64,000 bases of DNA from Melastoma dodecandrum (Eukaryota; Streptophyta; Magnoliopsida; Myrtales; Melastomataceae), in contig JARUPY010000087.1 in NCBI GenBank assembly GCA_029817715.1, positions 3,968,001-4,032,000 on the forward strand. The letters are read 5' to 3'. Numbering within the stretch: position 1 is the first letter of the stretch; each line of letters starts with the position of its first letter. The translations under genes and the position numbers were made by a program. Shown here one piece after another: positions 26,594 through 38,575 of the stretch. The notes under the pieces were generated by a model, which saw only the letters and a list, made by a program, of their open reading frames with translations, had not been told where the DNA came from and ran no database searches.

Positions 26594-28962
26594 AGGACCC
26601 TATTGCTACTTGTCTGTGGTTAGTCGAATGTCCTCTTGGGTGTTGTAAATGCTGAGGCAATAAAGGGTTGTGCAAAATGTCTGCAGATTTAGAGTGGTGA
26701 AGCCCGAAACTGTACAGTGACAGATTCTGGTGTTTAATATGAAACGTCTATGAGTGGATTTCGCTTTGTTTTGAATTGAGAAAATTGGACTTGAACCTTC
26801 TTTGACGTTTCCCATGAGAGTCCAACTCAAATTATCCATCCAACAACTGGATATAAAGTTAATCTCTCGACCCTGATCTCTTGATCTCGACCACCACAAA
26901 TTATGAAAGTAGAAAGCGATAGCTTCAACCACCACTAACTCTCTCGGGGTTTCTGGATATTAGACAGATTCAGTCCAAGCTTAGATTACTCAGATGTTCG
27001 AATAACTCTCTCTTGAATACGTACCATGTTTTCTGACTAAGCCATGTCGATTCCTCGCTTAGTAACCTAGATTAAACATTCGCATCGCGTAGTACCCTGT
27101 GTCGATTTTGTGACGATCCGGTTCATATTTCTGCACAAGTGAAGTTTTAATGGACCCCAGAAGGAGGACCAAGTTTGTTTGGTTTCCAGAAATTCAAATC
27201 ATGCTTTTTGAACTCATTATCACCTTTACAGCCCAGCAATTGGCAAACAATTTTTGTTCTTATTATTAATCCCAAAACGAGCAGCCCCCATTTGTCCTGA
27301 TCAACTTTATTCTTAACATGTATGCATTGTACCCGCAGGAAATCTCAAAAAAAAAAAAGAGAGAGAGAGGCAAGTGAAAGCAGCCATTTTGTTTCCCAGA
27401 GGCGCAACCGAGGTCTACTGATCCACCTTGCCCTCGCCCTACCGGTATAACGTCCCTTTTCGACAACCTTATTCCTGCCGATCGGTCCACGCTCATGCGA
27501 ATTCCACTCGTAAAGGGGACCATTCGGCGGAGGGAGATCCTTGTCCGTGCACGTTCGCCCGCATTCATCGATTCCGAACGAAACGGACGAACTTCCCTCG
27601 TGGTCGATCTGTGTTTCGAAAAGCCCACCATTTACTTCCATCCCCCCTCTTCCTTCTGTGCTGATTGCTACATCAAAGTTGGACTTTTGTCCCCAATTCT
27701 TCCTCTTCACTTTCCTTTTCCTTTCGGACCGTGCGCGTTTGTAGTAGGACTGAGTCAGTCCCCGACCCCCCCCCCCACCCCACCACACACACCCTCTCCT
27801 TTCTTTTGGACACCAAACTAGAAGGTTGTCCGACTGGCCCCAGAATGCACTTCCAAACACGCAAGTTGTGAAAAATATGTTATTCATCCGTGTTAAACTA
27901 CATCATTGGAAAAGGAGACATTATTAGTGGCGGAAAGAAAGAAGTGAAAGGAGGTGTGTGTTGAGTGGGGGTGAACCAATGAAGGGTTTTACGAATTATA
28001 GAAATTAAATCATATTATAATAAATAATGAAAACTTTTTATACGATTCATACTAAAACATTATTAAGGGTTGTTTTACCATTTATTCTAAGCTAATTGCG
28101 ACAAACGTGTGCAGAATCTCTGTGAACCTGTAAAAGGCGGAAAACTAGTTAAATGGTAAGTTTATTAAGGGTTGTTTTACCATTTATTCTAACCTTGCTC
28201 CTTCTTCACAACAACGCTCTGTAAGTTTTCTCCGCCTTTGAACGATTTCGTCCCGAGACACGTTATCCTTTAAACTGTTCCTTCGAATCTCCACCCAACA
28301 ATTTGCTTTCTTCGGGGGCTGCTCCACCTTGTTCGGACACGGTTTTCTTCCTCCATTTTTTTTTTCCTTCAAATCATTTTCGAGGTCGCTTGAGAAGGCA
28401 ATACTAGAGAGATTTAATTTTAATTCCTCCCATGTGATATTCGTCTCCCCCAAGTGTCGTTGAGGTGGGAATCCACCCATTTATTTATATTTTGAAGCTT
28501 ACGGGAAAAAAGCTTCCCACCCCTTAACAAGAATGATCTAATGGTGAAATTTAAGCCAAAGTTAATTGGTTCAAGGAAAATCAAGGGTGGGAATTTTGTT
28601 GACCAAATTCAACTTCTCTTCTGCTATTGGTCTTGTAACGTTAGAGAGCTACGGGGAGTTTGACCTAGTCTTCTCATTCCACTCCTTCATCAAATGAACG
28701 GGTGACACGGGAACCTTGTTCTCATGTCTCGCGTACACGTGCACCTCCAAATTGCTCCCAAATTTTGAACCCCACCTTAATGTGTAATTATACGTTCTTA
28801 TTCACTTCGTATCGCTCCCGTATCAATTCGGAGACGTGCGTTTTTTTTAGTAATTGTAACCCATCGTACTCGTGTTGCGTTGAGTTCTATGTGTCCGTTA
28901 ACAAGTTTGTTCGATTCTAGTGTAAGTACTCACTGATAATACACTTCAAAACACTTTCTTGT
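26594..28962. other. Intergenic, no gene recognised
   Basis: The first 150 bp or so are the DUF829 3' UTR (AATAAA near 26659). The remaining 2.2 kb contain overlapping unrelated ORFs, a poly-C/CA stretch at about 27766-27800 and one duplicated 30-bp segment. No protein family is recognised. Confidence 0.5.
28061..28196. repeat. Direct repeat of about 30 bp
   Basis: The segment TTATTAAGGGTTGTTTTACC and the following ATTTATTCTAA occurs at about 28060-28090 and 28166-28194, about 106 bp apart, identical over roughly 30 bases. It is short and of unknown origin. Confidence 0.8.
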
Positions 28963-29222
28963 TGTAAAACAACGAAATAATAAGGAAGAAGTACACGAGA
29001 GAAAGAACCTAGAAAGGGGAAAGGGTTTCTTTATTGATTTCGATCAAAGGTACAAAATACTTCTTACAAGGTCCTCTATTTATAATATAACCAAATAAAA
29101 CGTCTCGATAGATGAAGGGTCTCGATATATGAAAGGTCTTGGTAAATGAAGAGTCTTGACGAGCGAAGAGTCTCGACACTTACTACTCGGAGTCATAATG
29201 GCATTCATAATTATTAATAATA
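28963..29222 (-). repeat. 3' LTR of copia element
   Basis: About 260 bp, matching 33188-33448. On the minus strand it directly follows the polypurine tract and ends in CA (plus-strand TG at 28963). Confidence 0.8.
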
Positions 29223-29232
29223 CTCCCCCTTG
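29223..29232 (-). other. Polypurine tract of copia element
   Basis: On the minus strand CAAGGGGGAG lies immediately before the 3' LTR, the expected plus-strand primer position for this element type. Confidence 0.75.
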
Positions 29233-29349
29233 AATGACCATTATGATATTACCTCGTTAAAAACCTTACCCGGAAAACCCTATGGGAAAAAACCGTGGTC
29301 GAGGAAAAAAGAGTACAATATTTTTACTTCTCCTATTCATAGCCTCATC

Positions 29350-31190
29350 GTAGATCTACAAGTCTACGCATACCGATTTTATGTCTAAGCCTCTCAAAGG
29401 TCGTCGCAGGCAAAGCCTTTATAAATAAATATGTTAGATTATCTGAAGAACGAATTTGTTGAATGCCAATATCACCACTCTTCTGGAGATCGTGAGTGAA
29501 AAAGAATTTTGGAGATATATGTTTTGTTTTATAGCCTTTGATATATCCTCCTTTTAGTTGAGCAATGCAAGCAGCATTATCCTCATATAATGTCGTCGGG
29601 ACATTCTTATTTGCATGTAAACCACATGATTATCTAATGTGATGTATAACAGATCTCAACCATATACATTCTCTGCTTGCTTCATGAATCGCTATAATCT
29701 CATAATGATAGTAGATGTGGCAGTAATAGTCTGCTTCATAGATCTCCAAGATACAACACTACCACCACATGTGAATACATAACCCGATTGAGATTTACCA
29801 TTATGAGGATCGGATAAATATCCTACATCTGCATATTCTATCAATTTTGCTTCAGGCGTATAAGGATAATATAAACCCATATCCGTTGTACCTCGAAGAT
29901 ATCTAAATATGTGTTTTCTCTCATTCCAATGTCTCCTTGTAGGAAATAACCTATATCTTACTAATAAATTTACAGCAAACGATATATCAGGTCTAATATG
30001 ACTAGCAAGATACATTAGTGCTCCAATAGCACTAAGATATGGTAATTCAGGACCAATTAGTTCTTCATCATTCATCCGAGGTCGAAATGGGTCTTTATTT
30101 ACATCAAGCGATCTCACGACCATTGGACTACTCAATGGATGCGCTTTATCCATATAAAATCTTTTTAACACCTTTGATGTATAAGCAAATTGATGGACAA
30201 AAATTCCATTTTCTAGATGCTCAATCTGCAAGCCAAGACATAACTTTGTTTTTCCGAGAATTTTCATCTCAAATTCTTTCTTGAGATAATCAACTGTTTC
30301 ACACAGTTCATCAATGGTACCAATAATATTCAGATCGTCGACATAAATTGCAATTATTACAAATTGTGATCCAGATCTCTTAATAAACATACATGAACAT
30401 ATTGGATCATTTTGATATCCATTTTTCAACAAATAGTCATTGAGACGTTTATACCACGTACGCCCAGATTGTTTCAATACATATAAAGATCTGCATAATT
30501 TGACTGAGTAAAGATCTCGACGATTTGAATTACATGCTTCTGGCATTTTGAATCTTTAAGGAAGTTTCATGTATATGTCGTTATTAAGAGAGCCATATAA
30601 ATACACTGTAACGACATCCATCAATCGCATCTCCAATTTCTCATGATTTGATAAACTTATCATATATCTAAACGTTGTTGTATCCACCACGGGAGAATAT
30701 ATCTCATCATAATCAATACCGAGTCTCTACGAGAATCCCTGGGCAACAAGTCATGCCTTATATCTGACAATCTCATTTTTCTCATTTTTTTTCTTATAAA
30801 TACCCATTTATAACCGATCGGTTTTACACCTTCAGGTGTACGGACAACATGTCCAAAAACTTTATGCTTTGTGTGCGATTTTAACCATGTTTCAATCGCA
30901 TCTTTCCATTTTGGCCAATCATTTCTTTGTCTGCATTTTTCAACATACATTGGTTTAAGATCCTCGTTATCATTTATAATATCGCATCCTATAGCATATG
31001 CAAACTTTTCATCGACATCTTTTTCAGTCAAAACGTAGTTTATAGAGATATCTTCATTTTCAGGTACCTGTGATTCTTCCAGAATCATTTTCTCAATGAC
31101 TGGATGCTCTTCTGAAGTAATTGTTTCCTCAGTTTGAACCTTTACTTCTTTTCTAAGGATTTTTATCTTTGGAACCGACTGGTCTACCAC
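29350..31190 (-). pseudogene. copia reverse transcriptase and RNase H
   Basis: From 31190 downward the frame gives the RT N-terminus (AIETWLKSHTKHKVFGHV, then GVKPIGYKWVFIRKK), a break near 30650, then SVKLCRSLYVLKQSGRTWYK and catalytic AIYVDDLNIIG near 30345-30310. RNase H follows (EYADVGYLSDPHNGKSQSGY, SVVSWRSMKQ), with a changed stretch near 29690 and a shifted frame downstream containing EDNAACIAQLKGGYIKGYKT and KHISPKFFFTHDL. Stops and frameshifts make it inactive. Confidence 0.88.
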
Positions 31191-31304
31191 GTTTCACTTG
31201 CATTTTAGGCTCATTAGCAATACTACGTTGTCCTTTAGGGACATCAATTCTTATTGGAGCATTTGCAGCTGGAATACAAGACTTTGTCACTTTCTTAGGG
31301 TCAA

Positions 31305-32330
31305 TTAAAGCATCTGCAATTGATTTGCTAAGTTGTGCAAGTGAATAATTTTCTGAACTTCGAGTTCTGATTGCTTTGTACGAGTATCATAGTTAGATAA
31401 TGATAACTCACTCCAAATTATTCCCTTTTCCAACTGCTTATTTTCCCCTTTTATTGTTGAAAATATCATTTCATCAAAATGACAATCGACAAACCGTGCT
31501 GTAAATAAATCACCCGCCAATGGCTCAAGATATTTAATTATATACGGTGATTCATATCCAATATATATCCCAAATCTCCTTTGAGATCCCATCTTTGTGT
31601 GTTGTGGTGGAGCGATTGGCACATATACCGCACACCCAAAGATTCTTACATGGGAAATATCTGGTTTCTGACCATTAACCATTTCCAAAGGAGAGACATC
31701 ATTATAATTTGTAGGTCTGATGCGAATTAACGCTGCCGTGTGCAAAATAGCATGTCCCCAAGCATGTATCGGTAGTTTTTTTTCTCATAAGCAATGGTCT
31801 TATCAATGACTCTGCAAGTAATTGAAGACGTCTTATCAATGACTCTGCAAGGCTATTTTGTGCATGAACATGTGCTACAAGACGTTCAACACTTATCCAA
31901 ATTGATATACAATAATCATCAAAAGATTGGAAAGTAAATTCATCGACATTATCAAGACAACTATATTTTATTGGATAATCCGATAAATGAGCTCGTAATT
32001 TGATAATTTGAGCAAGCAATCTTGCAAATGCTTGATTACGAGTTGACAATAAACACACATGTGACCATCTTATTGATGCGTCAATTAATACCATAAAGTA
32101 TCTGAATGGTTTACATGGCGGATCAATAAGCCCACATATATCACCTTGTATTCTTTTAAGAAATTTTAAGGGTTCAACCTTGATTTTTGATGGTGATGGC
32201 CTAATTATCAACTTCCCTTGGGAACAAGCAGCACAAGAAAATTCATTGGGGAGAAAAAATTTCTAGTTTATCACTAAATGCCCACACGAATGATTAATTA
32301 TTCTTCGCATCATTGTAGGTCCAGGATGTC
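31305..32330 (-). pseudogene. copia integrase
   Basis: From 32211 downward: RIQGDICGLIDPPCKPFRYF, then RWSHVCLLSTRNQAFARLLA, typical of the copia integrase core. A second frame from 31745 gives the C-terminal part (SPLEMVNGQKPDISHVRIFG, then YVPIAPPQHTKMGSQRRFGI). Around 31798-31852 a segment is duplicated (LAESLIRRLQ / LAESLIRPLL), disturbing the region of the catalytic Glu. Confidence 0.85.
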
Positions 32331-32376
32331 CCAGTCGATCATTCCATGTAATAAAATTATTTTGATCGTCAAACTT

Positions 32377-32800
32377 CTAGTTTGTAACAACATGTACTTC
32401 GCCTACACTTATATTTGTGAAATATAGTCCAGAAGAAACTACGGGTAGTTTTTCTAATATACATTTCTTACCCGAGATGATATTCGTAATATACAAATAT
32501 TCTTTTTCATTTTCATTTGAAGTCTCAATGTGATATCCATTTATGCGGATATCTTTAAAACTCATAAATTTCTTTGAGACTTAGAGGACTATAGCGCATT
32601 CTCGATACAAATATTTGTTCTTGTGGATAATAAGATATTTGCTCTTTCGGAAGCCTAAATGATTTTCGTACTTCCAGATATCGTATTAACACTTGTTTCG
32701 TTCATTACCAAGATGGTAAAGAATTTCTTGCTTTTCAAAAATAGTATGCGTTGATGCGCTGTCAACGAGACAAGTGCATTTTTCATTGGTGGAGGATTCG
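32377..32800 (-). pseudogene. copia protease and gag-pre-integrase remnants
   Basis: Around 32790-32740 (minus) CTCLVDSASTHTIF carries the DSAS-T-H pattern of the copia aspartic protease. 32565-32377 encodes the gag-pre-integrase segment (YLYITNIISGKKCILEKL). Stop codons lie between them. No capsid or CCHC region is found between here and the PBS. Confidence 0.8.
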
Positions 32801-33187
32801 CTTCCGGGAAGCTCCATTTTGCTGACTAATTACAAAAGTGTCTTGCCCTTCTGGGATCGAGAAAATCGAGGATTCTCTTCTGTGAATCGAGTATCCGCTT
32901 TTGGGAAATGATGATTCACTTCTAGGAATTGATGATCGATGATTCACTTCTGGGGACGGTAATCCGCTTATGAGAATCGTGGATCCACTTCGGGGGATCG
33001 AGATTTGGTAAGAATAAACTTTTCGATAAATATATTAAAAATATTGACATAGCGTGAAGGATTACCGTTTACAAACCTCAACAGAATCGCTGATTTAGCG
33101 CCCTTTCAATCCGAAGAATCCTGCAGACGATCGTCGTTTTTCTTTTCTTTCCTCGCTTTCCGGTAGAGCTTCATGCTGATAACGCAT

Positions 33188-33448
33188 TGTAAAACAGCGA
33201 AACAATAAGGAAGAAGTACACAAGAGAAAGAACGTAGAAAGGGGAAAGAGTTTCTTTATTGATTTCGATCAAATGTACAAAACACTTTTTACAAGGCCCT
33301 TTATTTATTGTATAATTAAATGAAACGTCTCGGCAGATAAATGGTCTCGGTGCATGAAAGGGCTTTTTTAGATGAAGAATCTCGACAGGCGAAGAGTCTC
33401 GATAGTTACTGCTCGGAGTCATAATAATATTCACAATTATTCGTATTA
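33188..33448 (-). repeat. 5' LTR and adjacent PBS of copia element
   Basis: About 261 bp, matching the LTR at 28963-29222. On the minus strand it is followed (33185-33170) by TTATCAGCATGAAGC, close to the TTATCAGCACGA-type primer-binding site used by many plant copia elements (internal initiator-Met tRNA). Confidence 0.8.
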
Positions 33449-33453
33449 CTTTT

Positions 33454-34718
33454 AAAGATTTCATTTTACCTATTCATATTTACAAAATTTGGGTTCATTT
33501 CAAATCATCCCCACCCAAAAATAATGAGGACATGATTGAGATGTTGACCATAATGCAACGAAGAAAAGCTTCTTCTTTTTCTCTCCTTTTAATTCTAAAA
33601 AAAAAGACACAAACAAACAAAAAGCTTTTGGTGGGTCTTCCTCTCCAATCTCTCTTGAAAATTTCCTTTTTTCTCTTTTTTTTTTTGGGTGGGGAGGATC
33701 GTGTCTTACACGTGTGCGACGGGTCCATCCCATTACATCTTTTTTAGGGCACCCTCACACATGATAAGCCTCAATGGTGGTTCGGGTGTGAGTTATTTGA
33801 GCAATCAAAGCTCCCAGCCCCCACTTCCCCATCTCCCATCCCTGCTGGTCTAATCTACAGCGGGAAGCTTTGTAAAACATCGTGTACCTTGGATGGATAG
33901 TGGATATGTCGTGGGGGAACAAATTCTTCTACAAAATGCTGAGTACTCAAACGATCGAAATGTCCTCGTCCGGAGGTCGGTTTTGGCGAGACCTTTTCGA
34001 CGAGTCCTTGACATTAAAAACGTGCGGGGCTTTAATATATATTGATGATGGTTACGGAGAGGATGGATATACAACATACATATGCACGATATATATACGT
34101 GTTTGCGTGGCACGAGAGTCAATCTGTATGATGACTTTTGTAAACATGGGCAGGTACGATTTCCAGGGATTGCTTTCTTTTCATATGGTTTGATTTGATT
34201 TTTATACCCCCCCCCCCTCCGGAACGGGACAAGACTCGTCATACGTGAATACTTAAAAACTCTGGATGCTCACTTTCGTCCCAGTAATTAAATAGGTTTT
34301 CATCGCACGGACTAGTTGGTATAGTTTGATTTCCATATCCAAAGTACATGTGACTTATCTCCAACTCAAGTCCACTTGATCAAGAAATGGTAAAATACCC
34401 CTTCCTCTATTTAATTCGGTGCCGTGTTTATACATTTCTTTAACAGAGAAAACATTTTATTTTTGTTTTGAATATTTTTGGAAAAAAATAATTTAATATG
34501 TACATAAAATCTTGTGCTGGCCATAAATTGATTTCTCTTTCTTACATCGTGGTCGTTGTTATTACATGAGAGAGCATGTGGTGGTGGTACGTGAGAACAT
34601 CACATGTTTCCCCTCTTCTTCTTTGCAAACAAACGTTCCTTCTAATTCACACAGACACATCCACCCCCTCAATCACAAACACTTGTCTGCCCTGCTTATC
34701 CTGAAGGAAGCTACTGTG
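33454..34718. other. Intergenic / BKI1-like promoter
   Basis: 1.3 kb without a recognised gene, with a poly-T run near 33670-33685 and a C-run at 34208-34217. The final part is promoter and 5' leader of the BKI1-like gene; the reading frame is open from an ATG at 34566 but the extra 51 residues do not resemble the family. Confidence 0.5.
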
Positions 34719-35579
34719 ATGACTGGGGAAACCGATCCCCCTCTGTCACTGTCCCCCGCTTCGTCCCCGGCCCGCGAGTTTTCCTTCGCAGTCTCGCTCG
34801 GGAACTCGCTCCTTCCTAAGGAGAAGCCCGTGGCGCCGGAGCAGACCTCGGTCGACCTGTCCCCTGCCGACGACATCTTCTTCCATGGCTACCTCCTCCC
34901 TCTCCGACTCCTCCCCCACCGCCCTTCCTCTTTCCCGCCGCGCGACTCCTCTGACAGCTTCACTCTCCCCGTCGTCGATGACCTCGCGATTGATGATGGG
35001 CCTGCCCAATTCCCCAGCCCCAAGAAGTCCGCTGCTGTTGCCCCCTCCAGAATCCCTGCAGACACCGGAAAACATGGCGAGCAGGCGATACGTCGGAACC
35101 AGAAGTCGAAGACGTTCTCCTTGTTCGGACTGCAGAGGAGGAGGGAGATGGCGGAGGCAGAGGAAGACGAGGAGCATGGGAAACAGGGGAGGAGGAAGTT
35201 AAGGTTCGACGGTGGGCAGGTGCTGCAGGCGCTCAAGAGCATGGTGAAGCCTTTCTCAAAGTTCCGGTCGAGGACGGAGGACGAAGTTGGGCACCGAAGC
35301 GGCGGGAGGAAGAGCGACTACTGCTACTCTTCCGGGAACATTGCGACCAAAAACAGCTTCAGGGAGGAAGTCATGAGGAGGGGGCAGTACGCGTCGGCTC
35401 CGGCGTCGATGCGGGAGTCGCCGGCGAACAGCGGGATCCTCATCGCGGACATCCCGTCCCCGAAGGCTGCAAACGACTCGACCATGGAGGAGCTCCAGGC
35501 GGCAATACAGGCCGCGATCGCGCATTGCAAGAAGTCAATCGCCAAGGAAGGAATGAAGCTTGAGGATTCAAGAGACTAA
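34719..35579 (+). CDS. BKI1: BRI1 kinase inhibitor 1-like (BKI1/MAKR family)
   Basis: BKI1 is a plasma-membrane-associated negative regulator of brassinosteroid signalling: it binds the BRI1 kinase domain and blocks BAK1 pairing until phosphorylated. This intronless ORF of 286 residues has the family blocks in order: EFSFAVSL near residue 20, ADDIFFHGYLLPL near 50-62, SFTLPV near 80, KSKTFSLFGLQRRR, a Lys/Arg-rich linker (SMVKPFSKFRSR) suited to membrane binding, the SAPASMRESPANSG block, and the C-terminal STMEELQAAIQAAIAHCK, which corresponds to the BRI1-interacting motif. The start MTGETDPP at 34719 is preferred because the upstream in-frame extension is unlike the family. It could instead be a close MAKR paralogue; the C-terminal motif favours BKI1. 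High local GC is normal for such intronless genes. Confidence 0.88.
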   Translation: MTGETDPPLSLSPASSPAREFSFAVSLGNSLLPKEKPVAPEQTSVDLSPADDIFFHGYLLPLRLLPHRPSSFPPRDSSDSFTLPVVDDLAIDDGPAQFPSPKKSAAVAPSRIPADTGKHGEQAIRRNQKSKTFSLFGLQRRREMAEAEEDEEHGKQGRRKLRFDGGQVLQALKSMVKPFSKFRSRTEDEVGHRSGGRKSDYCYSSGNIATKNSFREEVMRRGQYASAPASMRESPANSGILIADIPSPKAANDSTMEELQAAIQAAIAHCKKSIAKEGMKLEDSRD

Positions 35580-37776
35580 ATTACCAACAATCACTTCCCC
35601 AATTGTAGCATTATTATTATTATCATTATCCATGGAAGAATTTGTATATGAAGTCTAGATATTATTAGACATGGTTAGAGATTTCATTTCACTCGAACAT
35701 GCTTCCAAATAAAAAAATATATTCATATTTTCTTCTTGTTTCTTTTAAAACAAAAGATTTTACCCACGTTTGAGTCAAGATTAGATTTTTCACACGTGGT
35801 CCAAGAAAATCAAGACATTCGACAGGGTTCGTTCCGTACGGTGAAAAATTAAGAAAAGAGAGTCATTTTTAATACTACCCGGCAGCCTTTCGATCTTTTC
35901 CCGAATACCATTATACATCTTATCTTTTCCCTTTTCGACCCAGCATGTCAGAATTCTATGTCACCAAAAATTTTGCACGTCACCAAATACGAAGTTCAAT
36001 TTGAGGTCGTGTGAGTTGTTAGTCTCACCCACACCTCAAACTCCCGACCAATCTCCGATTTGCGCAGGTTTTTTTCTTACGCCGTATGTCTTATGGATGG
36101 TGAGGTTGGGCGTTATTATATGAAATATTTTTTCGATAATCTTGTTTTGGAACATAGCTCAAAACACCCCACCTCCCACCTAGTTCGTATTGCGCAACTC
36201 ATCATATTTTCCTAGGTAATTTTTTGGGTTCAGAATCATAGATATGTTGTTCCTTTTACTCCTCGTTTCTTATCTCTCGAGGGCATATTTTACATGGCCG
36301 ATTTAGATTTTTGGTGCGTTCGGTAAAGAAAATAAACAAAGCAGTGAATATGGGGAGAGGCATCTCCTCCCTCCCAATGTGGTGGCACGTCGCAGTCATA
36401 GGACGAAGGGGTTGGAGGGAGTTTCGGACAATTTTCTTTCCTTTCTTTTTGGGTTTTGTATCTTTCCCCCCTCCTCCAAATCCCAATAAGAGATGTGTGG
36501 CGGGGCTCTGGAAGATCCGCAACCCACATCCCAATAATTTCTTAACATATGGACTTATGTTGTCCTCAAGCTGTTTTAACCTTCCTCGGCTCCAAACCCT
36601 CGTTAAACAATGTCGTATGATCTCCGGCGTCGAAGTCCCGAGTCAAAGACTTCCGTCACCAAAAATGTGTAAGGATACGTTAAGTGTGTCCGAATATGAC
36701 CACCTTTAAAGCTGCCGGTTCTGCCTTGGTGTATCCCTTGATGATGTCTGGTGTCCTGGTCCGCGTCTTGTGAATGATTGGAAAATGGCGACTTGACTCA
36801 TACTAAAAGGCACACTCGATATAATAATAATCTCTTCGAATCATTCAACTGGAGCCCAAACGAGGGTGTAGGACTAAGACCCATGACGTCTCAACAATCA
36901 TTTTTTTTTTTCACTTGCCCACCTAATGATGGACGAGGACTTATCCCAAGGAGGGGGGGGTGTACCGCTCATAATGATTTGTACCCGTTTCTTTCTTGTA
37001 ACCTCCTTTTCATCTCGTTAACAAGAGGATTTGCCACGTGGAAACGAGATCCCGAAAACCCAAAAATCATTTATGTTTATATATATATATGTGGCGTCGT
37101 GGAAAGAGTGAGTGTGAAAAGCTTTGGCATAAAAAAAGAAATCGATGGCCCAATTCCACCAACAAATAATGCACGCTACTTTTGGATTCTTTGTCGAATC
37201 TTGTAAAGCAATTATTAGGCCCATGGCGTCCGAATGAATGCCGAGAAGCATCTCGGAGGATTCGCTTTTAGCGGTAAAATAGTTGTGGAGCGGATAAAGA
37301 TGCTTTTTATTTATTCAGAAGGTGGTGTGTTGTATGTCCGGTGTTCCTAGGGGATTTTTTCAAGGTGAAGTCGATAACGTTTGGTTTTGAATGTTAATAA
37401 ACTTGTCTTTGCTCGGAGTTTAATTCAGGAAAGGGTTTTTCTAGAGGGGATGTTTTTCATGCCCAGCGTCTTCTGGGCGAGAACTCGAGACGAGGTTGTT
37501 CATCTCGTCATCGTTGGTCAACACGCTGCTGCTTTGTCTTCATCACCATCGATCTCCTCTCACGGACTCCTCGCTGTTTCCATGGTAAAATACTTCTGGG
37601 CTTATATAGGCTTGAACCCATCACAAGTTGTAATGGCAAATACTTATATAATTGACGGTCGATAAACCCATGTATTTCAGAGTAGAGGACTTCTAGTCTA
37701 AGGATTTGATTTATAGGTGACGGCACAGATGGCAGCCGAGAAGGGGGAAAATGTTAGAATGAAAAAAACCTAACAA
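35580..37776. other. Intergenic, no gene recognised
   Basis: The first 150 bp or so are the BKI1-like 3' UTR, with ATT repeats near 35610. The rest contains only chance ORFs, simple AT repeats (about 37078-37092) and a G-run near 36950. On the minus strand a T-run at about 37764-37770, just after the tRNA, should be its Pol III terminator. Confidence 0.55.
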
Positions 37777-37849
37777 CGCGCCAGGTAGGGGTCGAACCTA
37801 CGACTTTCTGCTTAGGAAACAGACGCTCTATCCACTGAGCTACAGGCGC
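37777..37849 (-). tRNA. tRNA-Arg (anticodon CCU)
   Basis: On the minus strand a 73-nt cloverleaf can be drawn. Acceptor stem GCGCCTG pairs with CTGGCGC except for one T-T mismatch at 6-67. The D-arm is AGCTCAGTGGATAGAGC, the anticodon loop TTCCTAA gives anticodon CCT, and the T-arm is GTAGGTTCGACCCCTAC. There is no intron and no encoded CCA, as expected for a nuclear gene. The internal A box (TAGCTCAGTGG) and B box (GGTTCGACCCC) are intact, and a run of T follows within 15 bases. It reads AGG codons. Confidence 0.95.
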
Positions 37850-38403
37850 CACGTCAGAGGAATGGGCTAGATATATTTATTAGTTCTAATATGTTATAAC
37901 ATCTCCGATATCCTCTCGGCCAAGAAGACTGTCCGGCGGGAGACTCCACCGAGAGCTACGTGTGCGGGCCGCCATTTGCGCTCCTAATCAATGCCTCCAT
38001 CTCCAAGCCTAAACGCGAGACCTACCAGTGCTGTGCTTATTTCGGAGGTCCTAAGAAAGGGTTCGTCACTTTTCATAAAAAATACTTATTTGTAATCTCA
38101 AGAAAAAAATGAAAATAAAAAATATTATTAAGATAATATTTGATATATTATCTCTTTATGTTCAAGGTGTATTCAAGTTCTTATTCAATGTAGTCCTTGT
38201 TCTACTCTATGATTGACGACCAAAAAAAAAAAAAGAACCACGACAATCATTTTGCTCTTATCGAAAGGTTACAATTTGGTTGTCTTGGCTTCGCGCTCTC
38301 CTCCTCCTCATTTTTCCAGCAACGGCATCGACGATCATGATGAGTCAATTTCACTTTTCTTCCCGCATTCCTTGTCTGCATTTTCAAGAACATTTGGTCG
38401 AAC
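37850..38403. other. Intergenic, possible unrecognised coding relic
   Basis: About 37926-38060 (plus) is an open stretch with codon-like composition (it includes ESYVCGPPFALLINASISKP), but I cannot match it to a family. The rest is AT-rich with a poly-A near 38222. Confidence 0.35.
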
Positions 38404-38575
38404 ATGACGTCTAAGCGGAACATCAAGGACCAGCTGTTTGGGTCCGATCCCCTGAAGCTGTATGGGATCCATTACCTCAGGCGGACGCCGTGGCTCTGTT
38501 ACTAGGACTACGAATGCAACTGGGACTGGGAGGACCACATGGTGTTCACGACAGACGTAGCACATACGCGGGTGG
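38404..38575 (+). pseudogene. GT8 glucuronosyltransferase fragment (GUX/PGSIP-like)
   Basis: The frame from the ATG at 38404 reads KDQLFGSDPLKLYGIHYL, then TPWLCY, a TAG stop (38506-38508), then DYECNWDWEDHMVFTTDVAH. This follows the conserved C-terminal block of GUX/PGSIP glycosyltransferases (family GT8), which has an LHYLG-x-x-PW-x-CYRDYDCNW pattern; the stop replaces the Arg codon. Only about 57 codons remain and nothing of the catalytic DxD half is nearby. It is a broken, isolated fragment. Confidence 0.65.

Larger units (their letters stand above)
28963..33448 (-). mobile_element. Ty1/copia LTR retrotransposon, degenerate, gag deleted
   Basis: On the minus strand the order is LTR (33448-33188), PBS, a protease remnant, gag-pre-integrase, integrase, RT, RNase H, polypurine tract and LTR (29222-28963). 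Integrase before RT identifies Ty1/copia. LTRs are about 260 bp and clearly related but diverged. Most of gag is missing: only about 400 bp separate the PBS from the protease signature. Frames are broken in several places. Flanks CTTGT (28958-28962) and CTTTT (33449-33453) could be a 5-bp target duplication with one mutation. Confidence 0.88.

Noticed and set aside
27345..27887. Minus-strand ORF of 180 codons plus overlapping plus-strand ORFs
   Set aside because: Low-complexity Gly/Arg/Lys-rich translation over poly-C and CA-rich DNA, with no family motif.
34746..35545. Antisense and shifted ORFs of 70-143 codons over the BKI1-like gene
   Set aside because: GC-rich coding DNA opens other frames; the sense frame carries all family motifs.
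36256..36709. Overlapping ORFs of 79-132 codons on both strands
   Set aside because: No recognisable domain, unrelated translations in three frames and low-complexity Lys/Phe-rich stretches.
37777..37849. tRNA as organellar insertion
   Set aside because: It matches the nuclear plant tRNA-Arg(CCU) form with A and B boxes and a following T-run.
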